64,000 bases of DNA from an uncultured bacterium (GTDB lineage Bacteria > Actinomycetota > Coriobacteriia > Coriobacteriales > Coriobacteriaceae), in the NCBI GenBank assembly GCA_905216145.1, contig CAJMST010000001.1:186001-250000 (forward strand), given 5' to 3'. Below the pieces are notes generated by a model, which ran no database searches, was not told the DNA's origin, and saw nothing but the letters and a program-made list of their open reading frames with translations. Below are positions 7,757 to 15,407 of this stretch, one piece after another. Each line of letters starts with the position of its first letter. Position 1 is the stretch's first letter. Made by a program: the position numbers and the translations under genes.

Positions 7757-9325
7757 TTAGCTGGTGTGGCGCCAGCGAGGGTCGGTGAGCGTACGTGCCA
7801 CACCCAGACCAACGGGCAAAAACGCCACGATGAGCACTGCACGCACAAACCAACCGAGCATATTGACCGTATCGAAGGTGCACATGTAGTACATCGAGCG
7901 ATACAGATACAGGCCCGGCACCATAATGACAATTGATGGCACCGTGAGGGCGATACGTGGGTAGGTGAGCTTGACTTCGGCCAAGCTTGCCAGCAGTCCC
8001 GATACCAGCGCGCCGATAAACGCTGCCGCCTCGGGAGGCATACCTACGCTCAGGCCCAGAAAGGGAAACAGCGTCGGCGCATCGACGAGCGTAAGGCGCA
8101 AGGTATTAGACACGGCGCCGATGAGCCCTGCCGCCGCTGCCATCTTTACCGGACTGTTGAACATAACCGAGAAGCCGAATACGCCAACGAAGCTCATCAC
8201 CACGCGCAAAAGTGTAAGAGCCAACGGTGAGAGACCAAGCGGGGCGAAGTCATCCGGCGCCAGTCCCACACATTCGGCAACCATCCAGCCTACGAGGGTC
8301 GCCATCACAATAATCGACACGGCATACGAAAGACGCTCAATGCCGCTTCGCATATCGAGCTTAGCGATGTCGAGGCCTGCCGTAATGAGGGGAAAGCCGG
8401 GAATCACAAAGAGCATGGCGCCGATATAGCCTTCTTGGTGCGACATTGCCCCCGGTACGACCTGGCCAAGGCCGAGCAATGCCAGCAGATACGAAACGCA
8501 AGCGAGCGCAACGCCCGTCGTCAGCGCGCTAAACTGGCCAAGACCCTGTTTGAGAATATGGGAGCGAGCAAAGTTGCCGACACCCGCGCCCACGAACGCG
8601 CATGCCATCTCAATGGGACCGCCACCAAGTAAAAAGACGAAGGCGCCGCAAGCACAGGCTGCCGCAAGGCCCTGTTGCCAGGGAGAGTAATCGGGCTTTG
8701 AGCTCTCAACGGTCCTGAGCATCTCGTGGTATTCGTGCACGGTAAACCGGCGCCCATACGTCTCGATTTCCTTTAAGAAGCTCTCCATCATCCAAATGCG
8801 ATGGGTATTGACTCCCGTTGTGGGCAGGCTGACAACCTCGTTAAAGCAGTGGCCATCTTCGATGCAGGTACACTCAAACGATAGGAGACTCAAGTCGACG
8901 TGGATGGTGACACCGAGTACGGCGGCGACTCGATTCATGGTATCGCGTACACGCCAGGCACCCGTTCCGCTCGCAAGCATAAGCATACCGGTGCGGCAGA
9001 TGATGGATGATTTATCGGTGAGCGGCGCATCGACGGCAAGTTCATCGCCTGCCGTCACGATCTGGTGCCAGTCAGTTTTCATATGGAGCGCGCCGGCACG
9101 AACGCCATGGTGTAGGGGGGCTCTCGAAAGCAGCGAGTCAAGGCGCGAAGGCTGTGGGGGCTCCGTTAATTCGCCCTCGTCCTCGTCGGGCTCTTCATCG
9201 ACCAGATCAAATGAGTCAAGCGATGCCGGCTCGCGACGATCGATTAGCTCCTCATCCTCATCGTCAAAGTAATTGAACTGATCGAGCATGTCCTCTTCGA
9301 TTGCACGCTCGCTCGCGTCGTCCAT
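7757..9325 (-). CDS. ThrE-type threonine/serine exporter family protein
   Basis: This is a membrane protein of 522 residues. A long acidic cytoplasmic N-terminus (residues 1-75, rich in Asp and Glu) is followed by the ThrE/DUF1212 domain. That domain starts around ICRTGMLMLASGTGAWRVRDTMNR and continues with a soluble lobe and about ten membrane helices. Family members export threonine or serine, or have unknown small-molecule roles; both halves (DUF1212 and DUF3815) are fused here. The ATG at 9325 is preceded by GGAAGGGAG; the upstream extension has no family match. The gene ends in the copy A hairpin. The substrate is inferred from the family only. Confidence 0.8.
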   Translation of the reverse strand: MDDASERAIEEDMLDQFNYFDDEDEELIDRREPASLDSFDLVDEEPDEDEGELTEPPQPSRLDSLLSRAPLHHGVRAGALHMKTDWHQIVTAGDELAVDAPLTDKSSIICRTGMLMLASGTGAWRVRDTMNRVAAVLGVTIHVDLSLLSFECTCIEDGHCFNEVVSLPTTGVNTHRIWMMESFLKEIETYGRRFTVHEYHEMLRTVESSKPDYSPWQQGLAAACACGAFVFLLGGGPIEMACAFVGAGVGNFARSHILKQGLGQFSALTTGVALACVSYLLALLGLGQVVPGAMSHQEGYIGAMLFVIPGFPLITAGLDIAKLDMRSGIERLSYAVSIIVMATLVGWMVAECVGLAPDDFAPLGLSPLALTLLRVVMSFVGVFGFSVMFNSPVKMAAAAGLIGAVSNTLRLTLVDAPTLFPFLGLSVGMPPEAAAFIGALVSGLLASLAEVKLTYPRIALTVPSIVIMVPGLYLYRSMYYMCTFDTVNMLGWFVRAVLIVAFLPVGLGVARTLTDPRWRHTS

Positions 9326-9545
9326 ATAGACGCTCCCTTCCTGCCGACTAACCCCCATCCTAGGCAGCAACGGCTAAAGGAAACATAAAAGAGACGGCTG
9401 TCATGCGAGCCATGTGCGCAATAGCCGTGGGTAGTCGTTTAATAACGTCCCCAATGACTACATCGATGTTCTAAGTGTCAACCAAGTCAACGCCGCAGAT
9501 AGAGGACGGACAGCGAGCGACGTCCAGGGCGAACAAGTTGGCATG
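9326..9545. other. Intergenic region upstream of the ThrE-type gene
   Basis: No gene or RNA was recognised. On the minus strand there is a TTGACTTGGTTGACA stretch that could contain a -35 element for the exporter gene, but no well-spaced -10 box was found. Confidence 0.4.
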
Positions 9546-9588
9546 AAAAAGGCAAGGCATAGACCTTCTGGTCATGCCTTGCCTTTTG
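9546..9588. terminator. Bidirectional terminator downstream of lysS
   Basis: AAAAGGCAAGGCAT at 9547-9560 pairs with ATGCCTTGCCTTTT at 9574-9587. Both strands end in T runs. It is the likely end of the greA-lysS transcript. Confidence 0.85.
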
Positions 9589-9628
9589 AATGACAAATTG
9601 TCGCTCTGGGCGGCGCGCAGCGTCGAGC

Positions 9629-9658
9629 GGTTACGGCGTTTGGTAAAACGCCGTAACC
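9629..9658 (-). repeat. GTTACG-type hairpin abutting the lysS stop
   Basis: GGTTACGGCGTTT at 9629-9641 pairs with AAACGCCGTAACC at 9646-9658, leaving a tiny loop. It lies two bases beyond the lysS TAG on the minus strand and lacks a T run. A sister hairpin with compensating stem changes sits after dtd at 14145-14172. Confidence 0.65.
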
Positions 9659-9660
9659 CC

Positions 9661-11625
9661 CTAGTACATCTTTGCGCCGGCGGGGATGGAGGCGTCGAGC
9701 TGGATCAGGTTGAGACGCTCCTCACCATCCTCCTCGTGGATAGCGCTGATGAGCATGCCGCAGCTGGGAATGCCCATCATCTTGCGCGGAGGCAGGTTGG
9801 TGATGGCGAGCAGAGTCTTGCCGACCAGGTCCTCGGGCTCATAATAACCGTGAATGCCGGAGAGGATGGTGCGGTCGGTACCGGTACCGTCGTCGAGCGT
9901 AAAGTTCAGCAGCTTCTTGGACTTCTTGACGGCCTCGCATGCCTTGACCTTCACAGCGCGGAAATCGCTCTTGGAGAAGGTATCAAAGTCGACGAACTCC
10001 TCAAACAGCGGCTCAACGGCGATCTTGGAGTAATCGAGCGTGGGCTTAAGCGACTTAACGAACGGGCTTGCGGCGTTGCCTGCCTCGGCAGCCTTGGCGG
10101 CAGCGGCACCGGACTGGAAACCCTTCTCGGGCTTCATGTGCGGGAACAGCAGCACGTCGCGGATAGAAGCCTGGTTGGTAAGCAGCATGACCACGCGGTC
10201 GATACCGATGCCAATGCCGCCCGCGGGAGGCATACCGTACTCGAGGGCGCGCACGTAGTCCTCGTCATACTCCATGGCCTCATCGTCGCCGCCGGCCTTC
10301 TCGGCCATCTGGGCAGCAAAGCGCTCAGCCTGGTCGACCGGGTCGTTGAGCTCGGAGAATGCGTTGGCGTACTCGTGGCCGGCAATAACCAGCTCAAAGC
10401 GGTGCGTCAGGCGCGGGTCGCCCTCAAAGCGCTTGGCAAGCGGGCTGACCTCGATGGGGTAATCGCACACGAACGTGGGGTTGACGATGGTGTCCTCGCC
10501 CAGCTCATCGTAAATCTCGGCGATGATCTTGCCAGCAGTCCACTCGGGCTTGATCTCCAGGCCCTTCTCGCGCGCGGCGGCAGCAAGCTCCTCGACCGGC
10601 GTGTCGATGGTGACCTGCTTGCCGAGCACGTCGGAGACGATGTCGGTCATGGGACGGCTGGCCCACTCACCAGAAAGGTCGATGGTCTGGCCCTGGTACT
10701 CGATGACCTCGGGGTTGCCGATGGCTTTGTTAGCCGCCTTAATGACACCCTGGGCGAGCGCCTTCATGCCCTCGAGGTCGGAGAAGGCACGGTAGGCCTC
10801 CATCGTGGTGAACTCGGGATTGTGGGTAAGGTCCATGCCCTCGTTACGGAAGATGCGGCCGATCTCGAACACGCGCTCAAAACCACCGACGATGCAGCGC
10901 TTGAGATGCAGCTCGGTGGCAATACGCAGGTAGCACTCCTGATCGAGCGCGTTGAAGTGGGTAATGAACGGCTTGGCCGTGGCACCACCCTGGATGGTCT
11001 GCAGGATGGGGGTCTCGACCTCCATGTAGCCGTCGGACTCCATAAAGCGACGGAAGGTGGAGAGAATCTGCGAACGCTTACGGAAGGTCTCGCGAACGTC
11101 GTCGTTGGCGATCAGGTCGACATAGCGCTGGCGATAGCGGGTCTCCTTGTCGGAAAGACCGTGGAACTTCTCGGGCAGCGGACGAACGGCCTTGGAAAGC
11201 AGGGTCGCGCTCTTAGGGGCAACGGAAAGCTGGCCGCGCTGGGTGCGCACAACCACGCCGGTCACGCCCAGGATGTCGCCCAAGTCGAGGGCTTTGAGCG
11301 TATTCCAGGCAGCCTCGTCCATGTCGTTGATGCGGCAGAACAGTTGAATCTCGGCAGTCGCATCGCGCACGACGATGAACATGATCTTGCCCTGACCGCG
11401 CTTGGCGACCACACGGCCGGCGATCTTCACGACATCCTCGGTGTCTTCACCATCGGCAAGATCGGCGTACTTAGTCTCGATATCGGCGACGTAGTCCTCA
11501 AGCTCAGAGTGCTCGGGATAGGGGTTCTGGCCCGCCTCGAACAGGGCGGCGCGCTTGGCCAGGCGGGTGGCGCGCTCGTCGTTGAGCGTCGATGCCTGAT
11601 CGGCGGCGTTCTGGTTCTCTGCCAT
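9661..11625 (-). CDS. lysS: Lysyl-tRNA synthetase (class II) fused to a C-terminal tRNA-binding domain
   Basis: This enzyme charges tRNA-Lys. At 654 residues it is about 150 longer than standard bacterial LysRS. Residues 1-490 hold the OB-fold anticodon-binding domain and the class II core, including motif 2 (FRNEGMDLTHNPEFT) and motif 3 (GGIGIGIDRVVMLL). After an Ala-rich linker (about 490-536), residues 546-654 form an EMAP-II/Trbp111-like domain (SDFRAVKVKACEAVKKSKKL, then TNLPPRKMMGIPSCGMLISA), as normally found at the end of MetRS. The start at 11625 has GAGGAG upstream. greA precedes it by 78 bases and may share the transcript; an imperfect GC-rich stem with TTTT in that gap could attenuate. 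Confidence 0.95.
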   Translation of the reverse strand: MAENQNAADQASTLNDERATRLAKRAALFEAGQNPYPEHSELEDYVADIETKYADLADGEDTEDVVKIAGRVVAKRGQGKIMFIVVRDATAEIQLFCRINDMDEAAWNTLKALDLGDILGVTGVVVRTQRGQLSVAPKSATLLSKAVRPLPEKFHGLSDKETRYRQRYVDLIANDDVRETFRKRSQILSTFRRFMESDGYMEVETPILQTIQGGATAKPFITHFNALDQECYLRIATELHLKRCIVGGFERVFEIGRIFRNEGMDLTHNPEFTTMEAYRAFSDLEGMKALAQGVIKAANKAIGNPEVIEYQGQTIDLSGEWASRPMTDIVSDVLGKQVTIDTPVEELAAAAREKGLEIKPEWTAGKIIAEIYDELGEDTIVNPTFVCDYPIEVSPLAKRFEGDPRLTHRFELVIAGHEYANAFSELNDPVDQAERFAAQMAEKAGGDDEAMEYDEDYVRALEYGMPPAGGIGIGIDRVVMLLTNQASIRDVLLFPHMKPEKGFQSGAAAAKAAEAGNAASPFVKSLKPTLDYSKIAVEPLFEEFVDFDTFSKSDFRAVKVKACEAVKKSKKLLNFTLDDGTGTDRTILSGIHGYYEPEDLVGKTLLAITNLPPRKMMGIPSCGMLISAIHEEDGEERLNLIQLDASIPAGAKMY

Positions 11626-11703
11626 AGTTAGCTCCTCAAACTAAAACGCCCCCCAGGATTCGGTCCCAGGGAGCGAAAACATACCTTTACGCGGGACCGT
11701 GGT

Positions 11704-12174
11704 CTAGCGTGCGATCTTGGCGATGGTGTAGACGCGGGTCTTGCCAGAAGGCGTAACGACCTCGACGGAGTCGCCCTCGCCGTGACCGATGATGGCGTGT
11801 CCGACCGGAGACTCGTTGGAGATCTTGTGCTCGAGCGAGTTGGTCTCGGTGGTACCGACGAGCGTGACTTCCATGACCTCACCGTTGGGATCAATCAGAG
11901 AAACGGTGGAACCGATGGAGACGGTCAGATCGCCCGTGGTGGCAGCAACCTGAGCGTTGGCGAGGATGGCCTGGATCTCGGCAATACGAGCGGCGTTCTG
12001 GGCCTGCTTGTCCTTAGCGGCATCGTACTCGGAGTTCTCCGAAAGGTCGCCGAACGCGCGGGCTTCCTTGATGTCCTCGACGATCTCCTTGGCGTAATCG
12101 CCCTCACGCCAAGCGAGCTCCTCGACGAGCTTCTGGCGGCCCTCAGCGGTCAGTACGATCTGGCTTGCGTCCAT
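11704..12174 (-). CDS. greA: GreA transcription elongation factor
   Basis: GreA rescues backtracked RNA polymerase by stimulating transcript cleavage. From the ATG at 12174 the protein is 156 residues, the usual size. The N-terminal coiled coil carries the acidic tip in ARAFGDLSENSEYDAAKDKQ, and the C-terminal FKBP-like domain follows (GSTVSLIDPNGEVMEVTLVG, then PVGHAIIGHGEGDSV). I rejected the ten-residue longer frame because GGAGA is placed before 12174. It lies upstream of lysS in the same direction. A terminator at 12223-12254 separates it from tatA. Confidence 0.95.
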   Translation of the reverse strand: MDASQIVLTAEGRQKLVEELAWREGDYAKEIVEDIKEARAFGDLSENSEYDAAKDKQAQNAARIAEIQAILANAQVAATTGDLTVSIGSTVSLIDPNGEVMEVTLVGTTETNSLEHKISNESPVGHAIIGHGEGDSVEVVTPSGKTRVYTIAKIAR

Positions 12175-12222
12175 ACGGATATCTCCCCAACTCTGATCAA
12201 ACAATCAACTGTCAACAAAACG

Positions 12223-12254
12223 AAAAGACCGGCTAGCCTGCGGGCAAGCCGGTC
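12223..12254 (-). terminator. Terminator downstream of tatA
   Basis: GACCGGCT at 12227-12234 pairs with AGCCGGTC at 12247-12254. TTTT follows on the minus strand. It lies 26 bases after the tatA stop. Confidence 0.8.
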
Positions 12255-12279
12255 AGGTGCTCACCCCAAAGGGATGGGA

Positions 12280-12555
12280 CTACTCTGCGTCCGCGTCGCT
12301 GTCCTCTGCCTGCTTCTTCTTGGCAGCAGCGAGCTTGGCCTCGAGCTCAGCGATCTCCTTGTCCTCCTCGGACTGCTCGACCACGACCTCCTCGGCCTGC
12401 TTGGTCTCGGCCTTATCGTCGCCTTCCATACCCTCGCGGATATTCTTGACGGTAGAGCCGAGGGACTTGCCGAGCTTCGGCAGGTTCTTAGGCCCGAAGA
12501 TAATCAGGACAACGACGAGAATAATGATGAGCTCAGGAGCCCTCAGTCCAAACAT
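12280..12555 (-). CDS. tatA: TatA/TatB-family Sec-independent translocase subunit
   Basis: This is a 91-residue twin-arginine translocation pore component. It has a single N-terminal membrane helix (PELIIILVVVLIIFG), the conserved FGP hinge and PKLGKSLG amphipathic helix, and an acidic, Lys/Glu-rich C-terminal tail predicted to be helical. The ATG at 12555 has GGAGG upstream; the longer frame runs through the tRNA region and is not real. No tatC is adjacent, so partners must be elsewhere. The terminator at 12223-12254 ends the transcript. TatA rather than TatB is the simpler call, given the short tail. Confidence 0.88.
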   Translation of the reverse strand: MFGLRAPELIIILVVVLIIFGPKNLPKLGKSLGSTVKNIREGMEGDDKAETKQAEEVVVEQSEEDKEIAELEAKLAAAKKKQAEDSDADAE

Positions 12556-12628
12556 GTAGACCTCCACAATACAGCGAGACAAGCTCGAATGAGTATACCG
12601 CGGGTATCGCGGTATCACAACAATAGCT

Positions 12629-12656
12629 AAAAAAAGGGACCGCAAGAAGCGGTCCC
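12629..12656 (-). terminator. Terminator of tRNA-Pro
   Basis: GGGACCGC at 12636-12643 pairs with GCGGTCCC at 12649-12656, followed by seven T on the minus strand, just downstream of the tRNA. Confidence 0.85.
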
Positions 12657-12667
12657 TCCTCATGCTC

Positions 12668-12744
12668 TGGTCGGGTTGACTGGATTTGAACCAGCGACCC
12701 CTGCGTCCCGAACGCAGTGCTCTACCAAACTGAGCCACAACCCG
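12668..12744 (-). tRNA. tRNA-Pro (anticodon CGG)
   Basis: The minus strand reads from CGGGTTG at 12744 to CAACCCG plus ACCA at 12668, giving a seven-base acceptor stem and an encoded CCA. The anticodon arm is CTGCG TTCGGGA CGCAG, which places CGG at positions 34-36. The T arm contains GGTTCAAATCC. The gene is 77 bases long and is followed by its own terminator. Confidence 0.96.
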
Positions 12745-12793
12745 TTAGCTCGACTATAGTAACAAAGATTTCCGTCGTGTGCTAGAGAAATTT

Positions 12794-13690
12794 TTACTTC
12801 TTTGGCACTTCGATGCGAACCGTGCTGGGAATGAGCTCCGTCGCGCAGGACCACCAGCCGTTTTGCTGGGCAGCATCGGCAAGCCTTTCGGCCGTGGCGG
12901 CCGTATCGCAAATGGCAAACGAGCAGGCACCCGATCCACACACGTCTACGGCAACGGTACCGTCCTGCGCGCGTAGCCAGTCGAGCACGGTTTGGATCTG
13001 CGGTTCCATTTGCGCGGAGATAACGCCCAGGTTGTTGTGGACGAGCGCGTAGGCCGTCTCGGCGTCTCCCGAACGAAGCGCCGATGCGATCGCGCCGGGC
13101 TTGTCCGCAGGCACCGGGGCCTCGTCAAAACGTCGATAGGCTTCAATTGTCGAAACACTTGCCTCGCGCGGCTTAACCAGCACGACGGGCGTTGCGGGCA
13201 GTGCGGGGTACTCGGTTGCCAGCACGTCTCCCCCACCTACGTAGAACGCAGGGCTCGCGTGCAAAAAGAACGGGACGTCAGCACCAATGCCGCGCGCGAT
13301 GTCGTCGAGCGCGGGGTCGGTGCGATCAATTCCCCAGAGCTCCGCCAAGGCGACAATGACCGCGGCCGCATCCGTCGAGGGGCCGCCCAAGCCGGCGCAC
13401 AATGGAATGCGCTTCTCGATCGTCACGCAGATGTTTGCCTCGCGATCATAATGCTCGGCCATAGCAACCGCAGCCCGATACGCCGTATTCTTTTGCATGG
13501 GAAAATCTGATGCCGGAACCGTCTGGACAGTCAGCGCCTGCGCCGGCGTGACCGTCACGGTATCGGAAAGACCGACGGCTGCCATCAGGGAATCGACCCT
13601 GTGGTAGCCGCGGTCATCGCGCTCGGTATGAACCCCCAGGTAGAGGTTAATCTTTGCCGGCGCGGAAAGAGTCAGGGACCGATCGGTCAC
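12794..13690 (-). CDS. ispE: IspE, 4-diphosphocytidyl-2-C-methyl-D-erythritol kinase
   Basis: IspE is a GHMP-fold kinase that phosphorylates the 2-hydroxyl of CDP-ME in the MEP pathway. At 298 residues it has the family length. APAKINLYLGV at the N-terminus and the ATP-binding motif PLCAGLGGPSTDAAA are clear, and GSGACSFAI is the third GHMP motif near the C-terminus. It starts with GTG at 13690, two bases after the veg stop, with GAGGAG inside the end of veg as ribosome-binding site, so the two are coupled. tRNA-Pro lies downstream. Confidence 0.95.
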   Translation of the reverse strand: MTDRSLTLSAPAKINLYLGVHTERDDRGYHRVDSLMAAVGLSDTVTVTPAQALTVQTVPASDFPMQKNTAYRAAVAMAEHYDREANICVTIEKRIPLCAGLGGPSTDAAAVIVALAELWGIDRTDPALDDIARGIGADVPFFLHASPAFYVGGGDVLATEYPALPATPVVLVKPREASVSTIEAYRRFDEAPVPADKPGAIASALRSGDAETAYALVHNNLGVISAQMEPQIQTVLDWLRAQDGTVAVDVCGSGACSFAICDTAATAERLADAAQQNGWWSCATELIPSTVRIEVPKK

Positions 13691-13692
13691 CG

Positions 13693-13989
13693 TTAGTGCT
13701 CCTCGAGCTGATTGCCGAGCGGGGTAAAGATATGCTCGCCGCTCTCGGGGTCGAACAGCTCGACCTGACCGGTGAGGACATCGATATACTGGTAGGACTG
13801 ACGCGACTTGCGGCCACGGCGCTCGTCGACCTCGACGATAAAGACGGCGGGGTGGACGCTCTTGATGGTGCCCATGCGCTCGACAACGCGGGTGCGGCCC
13901 ATGTTGGCCTTAACCTTGACGCGATCGCCCACCATATCGGTCAGCTTCTCGTGGATGTCGTCGACGTGATTGACTTCCATCTCTTCCAT
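13693..13989 (-). CDS. veg: Veg-family protein
   Basis: This is a small 98-residue protein of the Veg (DUF1021) family. The Bacillus homologue is abundant and influences biofilm matrix genes, and the fold is a compact beta barrel. The conserved block GDRVKVKANMGRTRVVERMG and the following TIKSVHPAVFIVEV are typical. It lies directly upstream of ispE, a veg-ispE order also seen in other Gram-positive bacteria. GGAGG eight bases ahead supports the ATG at 13989. A promoter candidate lies at 14057-14086, and a short stem with TTTTT (14021-14036 region) could attenuate between promoter and gene. Confidence 0.85.
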   Translation of the reverse strand: MEEMEVNHVDDIHEKLTDMVGDRVKVKANMGRTRVVERMGTIKSVHPAVFIVEVDERRGRKSRQSYQYIDVLTGQVELFDPESGEHIFTPLGNQLEEH

Positions 13990-14056
13990 GAACAGGGCCT
14001 CCAGAAGGTGTAATTCAAAAAGGGGATAATACCCCTAAGATAGACAAAACTCTAAT

Positions 14057-14086
14057 ACTATAGCACCCTGTCGTGGCCATACGCAA
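14057..14086 (-). promoter_or_regulatory. Candidate promoter for veg-ispE
   Basis: On the minus strand TTGCGT (14086-14081) and TATAGT (14062-14057) are separated by 18 bases, a fair sigma-A match about 70 bases before veg. Confidence 0.4.
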
Positions 14087-14096
14087 GTAGCTAAAT

Positions 14097-14112
14097 AAGC
14101 TCCGTCCCAAAT
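14097..14112 (-). repeat. Intergenic repeat copy G (TTTGGGACGGAGCTT)
   Basis: This is the minus-strand copy of the core seen at 1588-1604 and 51925-51941. The flanks GTACGTATTT and ATTTAGCTAC look like an eroded stem around the shared core. Confidence 0.45.
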
Positions 14113-14144
14113 ACGTACCAGACGACAATCTCGCATGACCAGTT

Positions 14145-14172
14145 GTTACGCGGTTTGGTAAAACCGCGTAAC
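14145..14172 (-). repeat. GTTACG-type hairpin abutting the dtd stop
   Basis: GTTACGCGGTTT at 14145-14156 pairs with AAACCGCGTAAC at 14161-14172. It starts immediately after the dtd TAG. Compared with the lysS copy, the stem has GCGG/CCGC where that one has GGCG/CGCC, so pairing is conserved while sequence differs. Confidence 0.65.
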
Positions 14173-14619
14173 CTAAAGGTTGTCGGTGTCCAAGACGATG
14201 GTGAATGGGCCGTCGTTGACCAGGTCGACCTTCATGTCAGCGCCAAAGATACCGTGCGCCACATGCTCAACGTCCTCGCGCACAAGCGTCAAGAAGTACT
14301 CGTAGAGCTCGTTGGCAACATCGGGGGCGCCGGCATCCGTAAACGACGGACGGCGGCCGTGGCGGCAGTCGGCAAACAGCGTGAACTGCGACACCACGAG
14401 TACCTCGCCGTCGACATCGGCCAGTGCCAAGTTGGTCTTGCCGTTCTCGTCCTCGTTGATACGCAGCCCGCGGAGCTTGCCCCACAGCTTGTCGGCCTCG
14501 GCACGCGTATCGCCATGGCCCACACCCAGCAGCACCAGGTAGCCGCGTCCAATGCAACCCACGCACTCGCCGTCGACCGTCACGCCGGCGTTGAGCACGC
14601 GCTGCACCACCGCGCGCAC
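14173..14619 (-). CDS. dtd: D-aminoacyl-tRNA deacylase
   Basis: Dtd hydrolyses D-amino acids (and glycine) from mischarged tRNAs, protecting translation. The 148-residue length and the two cross-subunit signature motifs are present: SQFTLFAD in the middle and NDGPFTIVLD near the end (the Gly-cisPro pair of the NxGPFT motif). MRAVVQRVLNAGVTVDG is the typical N-terminus. The start is a GTG at 14619, three bases beyond the rdgB stop, so the two genes are probably coupled. The GTTACG-type hairpin follows its stop codon directly. Confidence 0.95.
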   Translation of the reverse strand: MRAVVQRVLNAGVTVDGECVGCIGRGYLVLLGVGHGDTRAEADKLWGKLRGLRINEDENGKTNLALADVDGEVLVVSQFTLFADCRHGRRPSFTDAGAPDVANELYEYFLTLVREDVEHVAHGIFGADMKVDLVNDGPFTIVLDTDNL

Positions 14620-14622
14620 GGC

Positions 14623-15264
14623 CTACTCCTCGCCCGTCAGCTTGGCGGACAGATGCTCGAGCGCGTGGAAACGATGGCTGATGGCGTTCTTCTCGTCAGC
14701 CGTCAGCTCGGCCATGGTCTTGCCCGGCGTGTCGACCGGCAGGAACAGCGGGTCGTAGCCAAAGCCGTGATCGCCGCGGCCCTCGTGCGCGATAACGCCC
14801 TCGCAGGCGCCCTCGCCATAGGTGACCAAACCGTCCGTGTCGATGAGCGCGACGACGCTCATAAAGCGCGCGGTGCGATCCTCGTCGGCCACGCCATCCA
14901 GGTTAACGAGGAGTTTGGCGTTGTTGGCGGCATCGTCGCCGTGCACGCCCGCATAGCGCGCGCTATACACGCCCGGCTCGCCGCCCAGGGCATCAACGAC
15001 CAAGCCCGAATCGTCGGCAATGGCCATAAGGCCCGTCTCCTCAACCGCGGCTTGGGCCTTGATGATGGCGTTCTCCAAAAACGTCGTGCCGTTTTCCTCG
15101 GGATCCTCAAAATCACCCAGCTGGCCGAGCGCCACAAAGCGCACCTCGGGCATGACCTTGCCCAAAATGGCCTCGATCTCGGTGAGCTTATGGGCGTTGC
15201 CCGTTGCCACGACGATGGTCGCCGCCGGGTCGAGGGTGTCGATGTCAATCTTCTCAAGTGCCAT
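14623..15264 (-). CDS. rdgB: RdgB/HAM1 family XTP/dITP pyrophosphatase
   Basis: This house-cleaning enzyme hydrolyses dITP, XTP and similar non-canonical purine triphosphates. The 213-residue protein shows VVATGNAHKLTEIEAIL, the substrate loop ENGTTFLENAIIKA, ADDSGLVVDALGG and the specificity motif GFGYDPLF, all diagnostic. A slightly long N-terminus precedes the first strand. AAGGAGG supports the ATG at 15264. It lies between rph and dtd; rph-rdgB is a common gene pair, and a 141-base gap with the copy C hairpin separates them here. Confidence 0.95.
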   Translation of the reverse strand: MALEKIDIDTLDPAATIVVATGNAHKLTEIEAILGKVMPEVRFVALGQLGDFEDPEENGTTFLENAIIKAQAAVEETGLMAIADDSGLVVDALGGEPGVYSARYAGVHGDDAANNAKLLVNLDGVADEDRTARFMSVVALIDTDGLVTYGEGACEGVIAHEGRGDHGFGYDPLFLPVDTPGKTMAELTADEKNAISHRFHALEHLSAKLTGEE

Positions 15265-15370
15265 AACTGGCCTCCTTGTCTCTATAGCAAGCCGCGTGAG
15301 GGGCGTTTGGGCACTTGACCCCTCCCCTCTCAGGCGATCGGACCTTTCAACGCAGCATTTCAGCAGATAA

Positions 15371-15407
15371 AACCTACCAAAATAAACCTGTCCCTTTTTG
15401 GCAGGTT
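15371..15407 (-). repeat. GGGACAGG-loop hairpin, copy C, abutting the rph stop
   Basis: AACCTACCAAAA at 15371-15382 pairs with TTTTGGCAGGTT at 15396-15407 (one G-U). The minus-strand loop contains AGGGACAGGTTTA. Its first bases overlap the TAA of rph. Copies D (45604-45640) and E (50462-50498) share stem and loop. Confidence 0.7.

Noticed and set aside
11626..11703. T-box or attenuator controlling lysS
   Set aside because: There is only an imperfect GC-rich stem; the T-box sequence (GGTGGNACCGCG type) and specifier stem are absent.
14012..14036. AGGGG/CCCCT stem with TTTTT upstream of veg as a definite terminator
   Set aside because: The stem is only five to six pairs and lies downstream of the candidate veg promoter, so it is at best an attenuator; it is mentioned only under veg.
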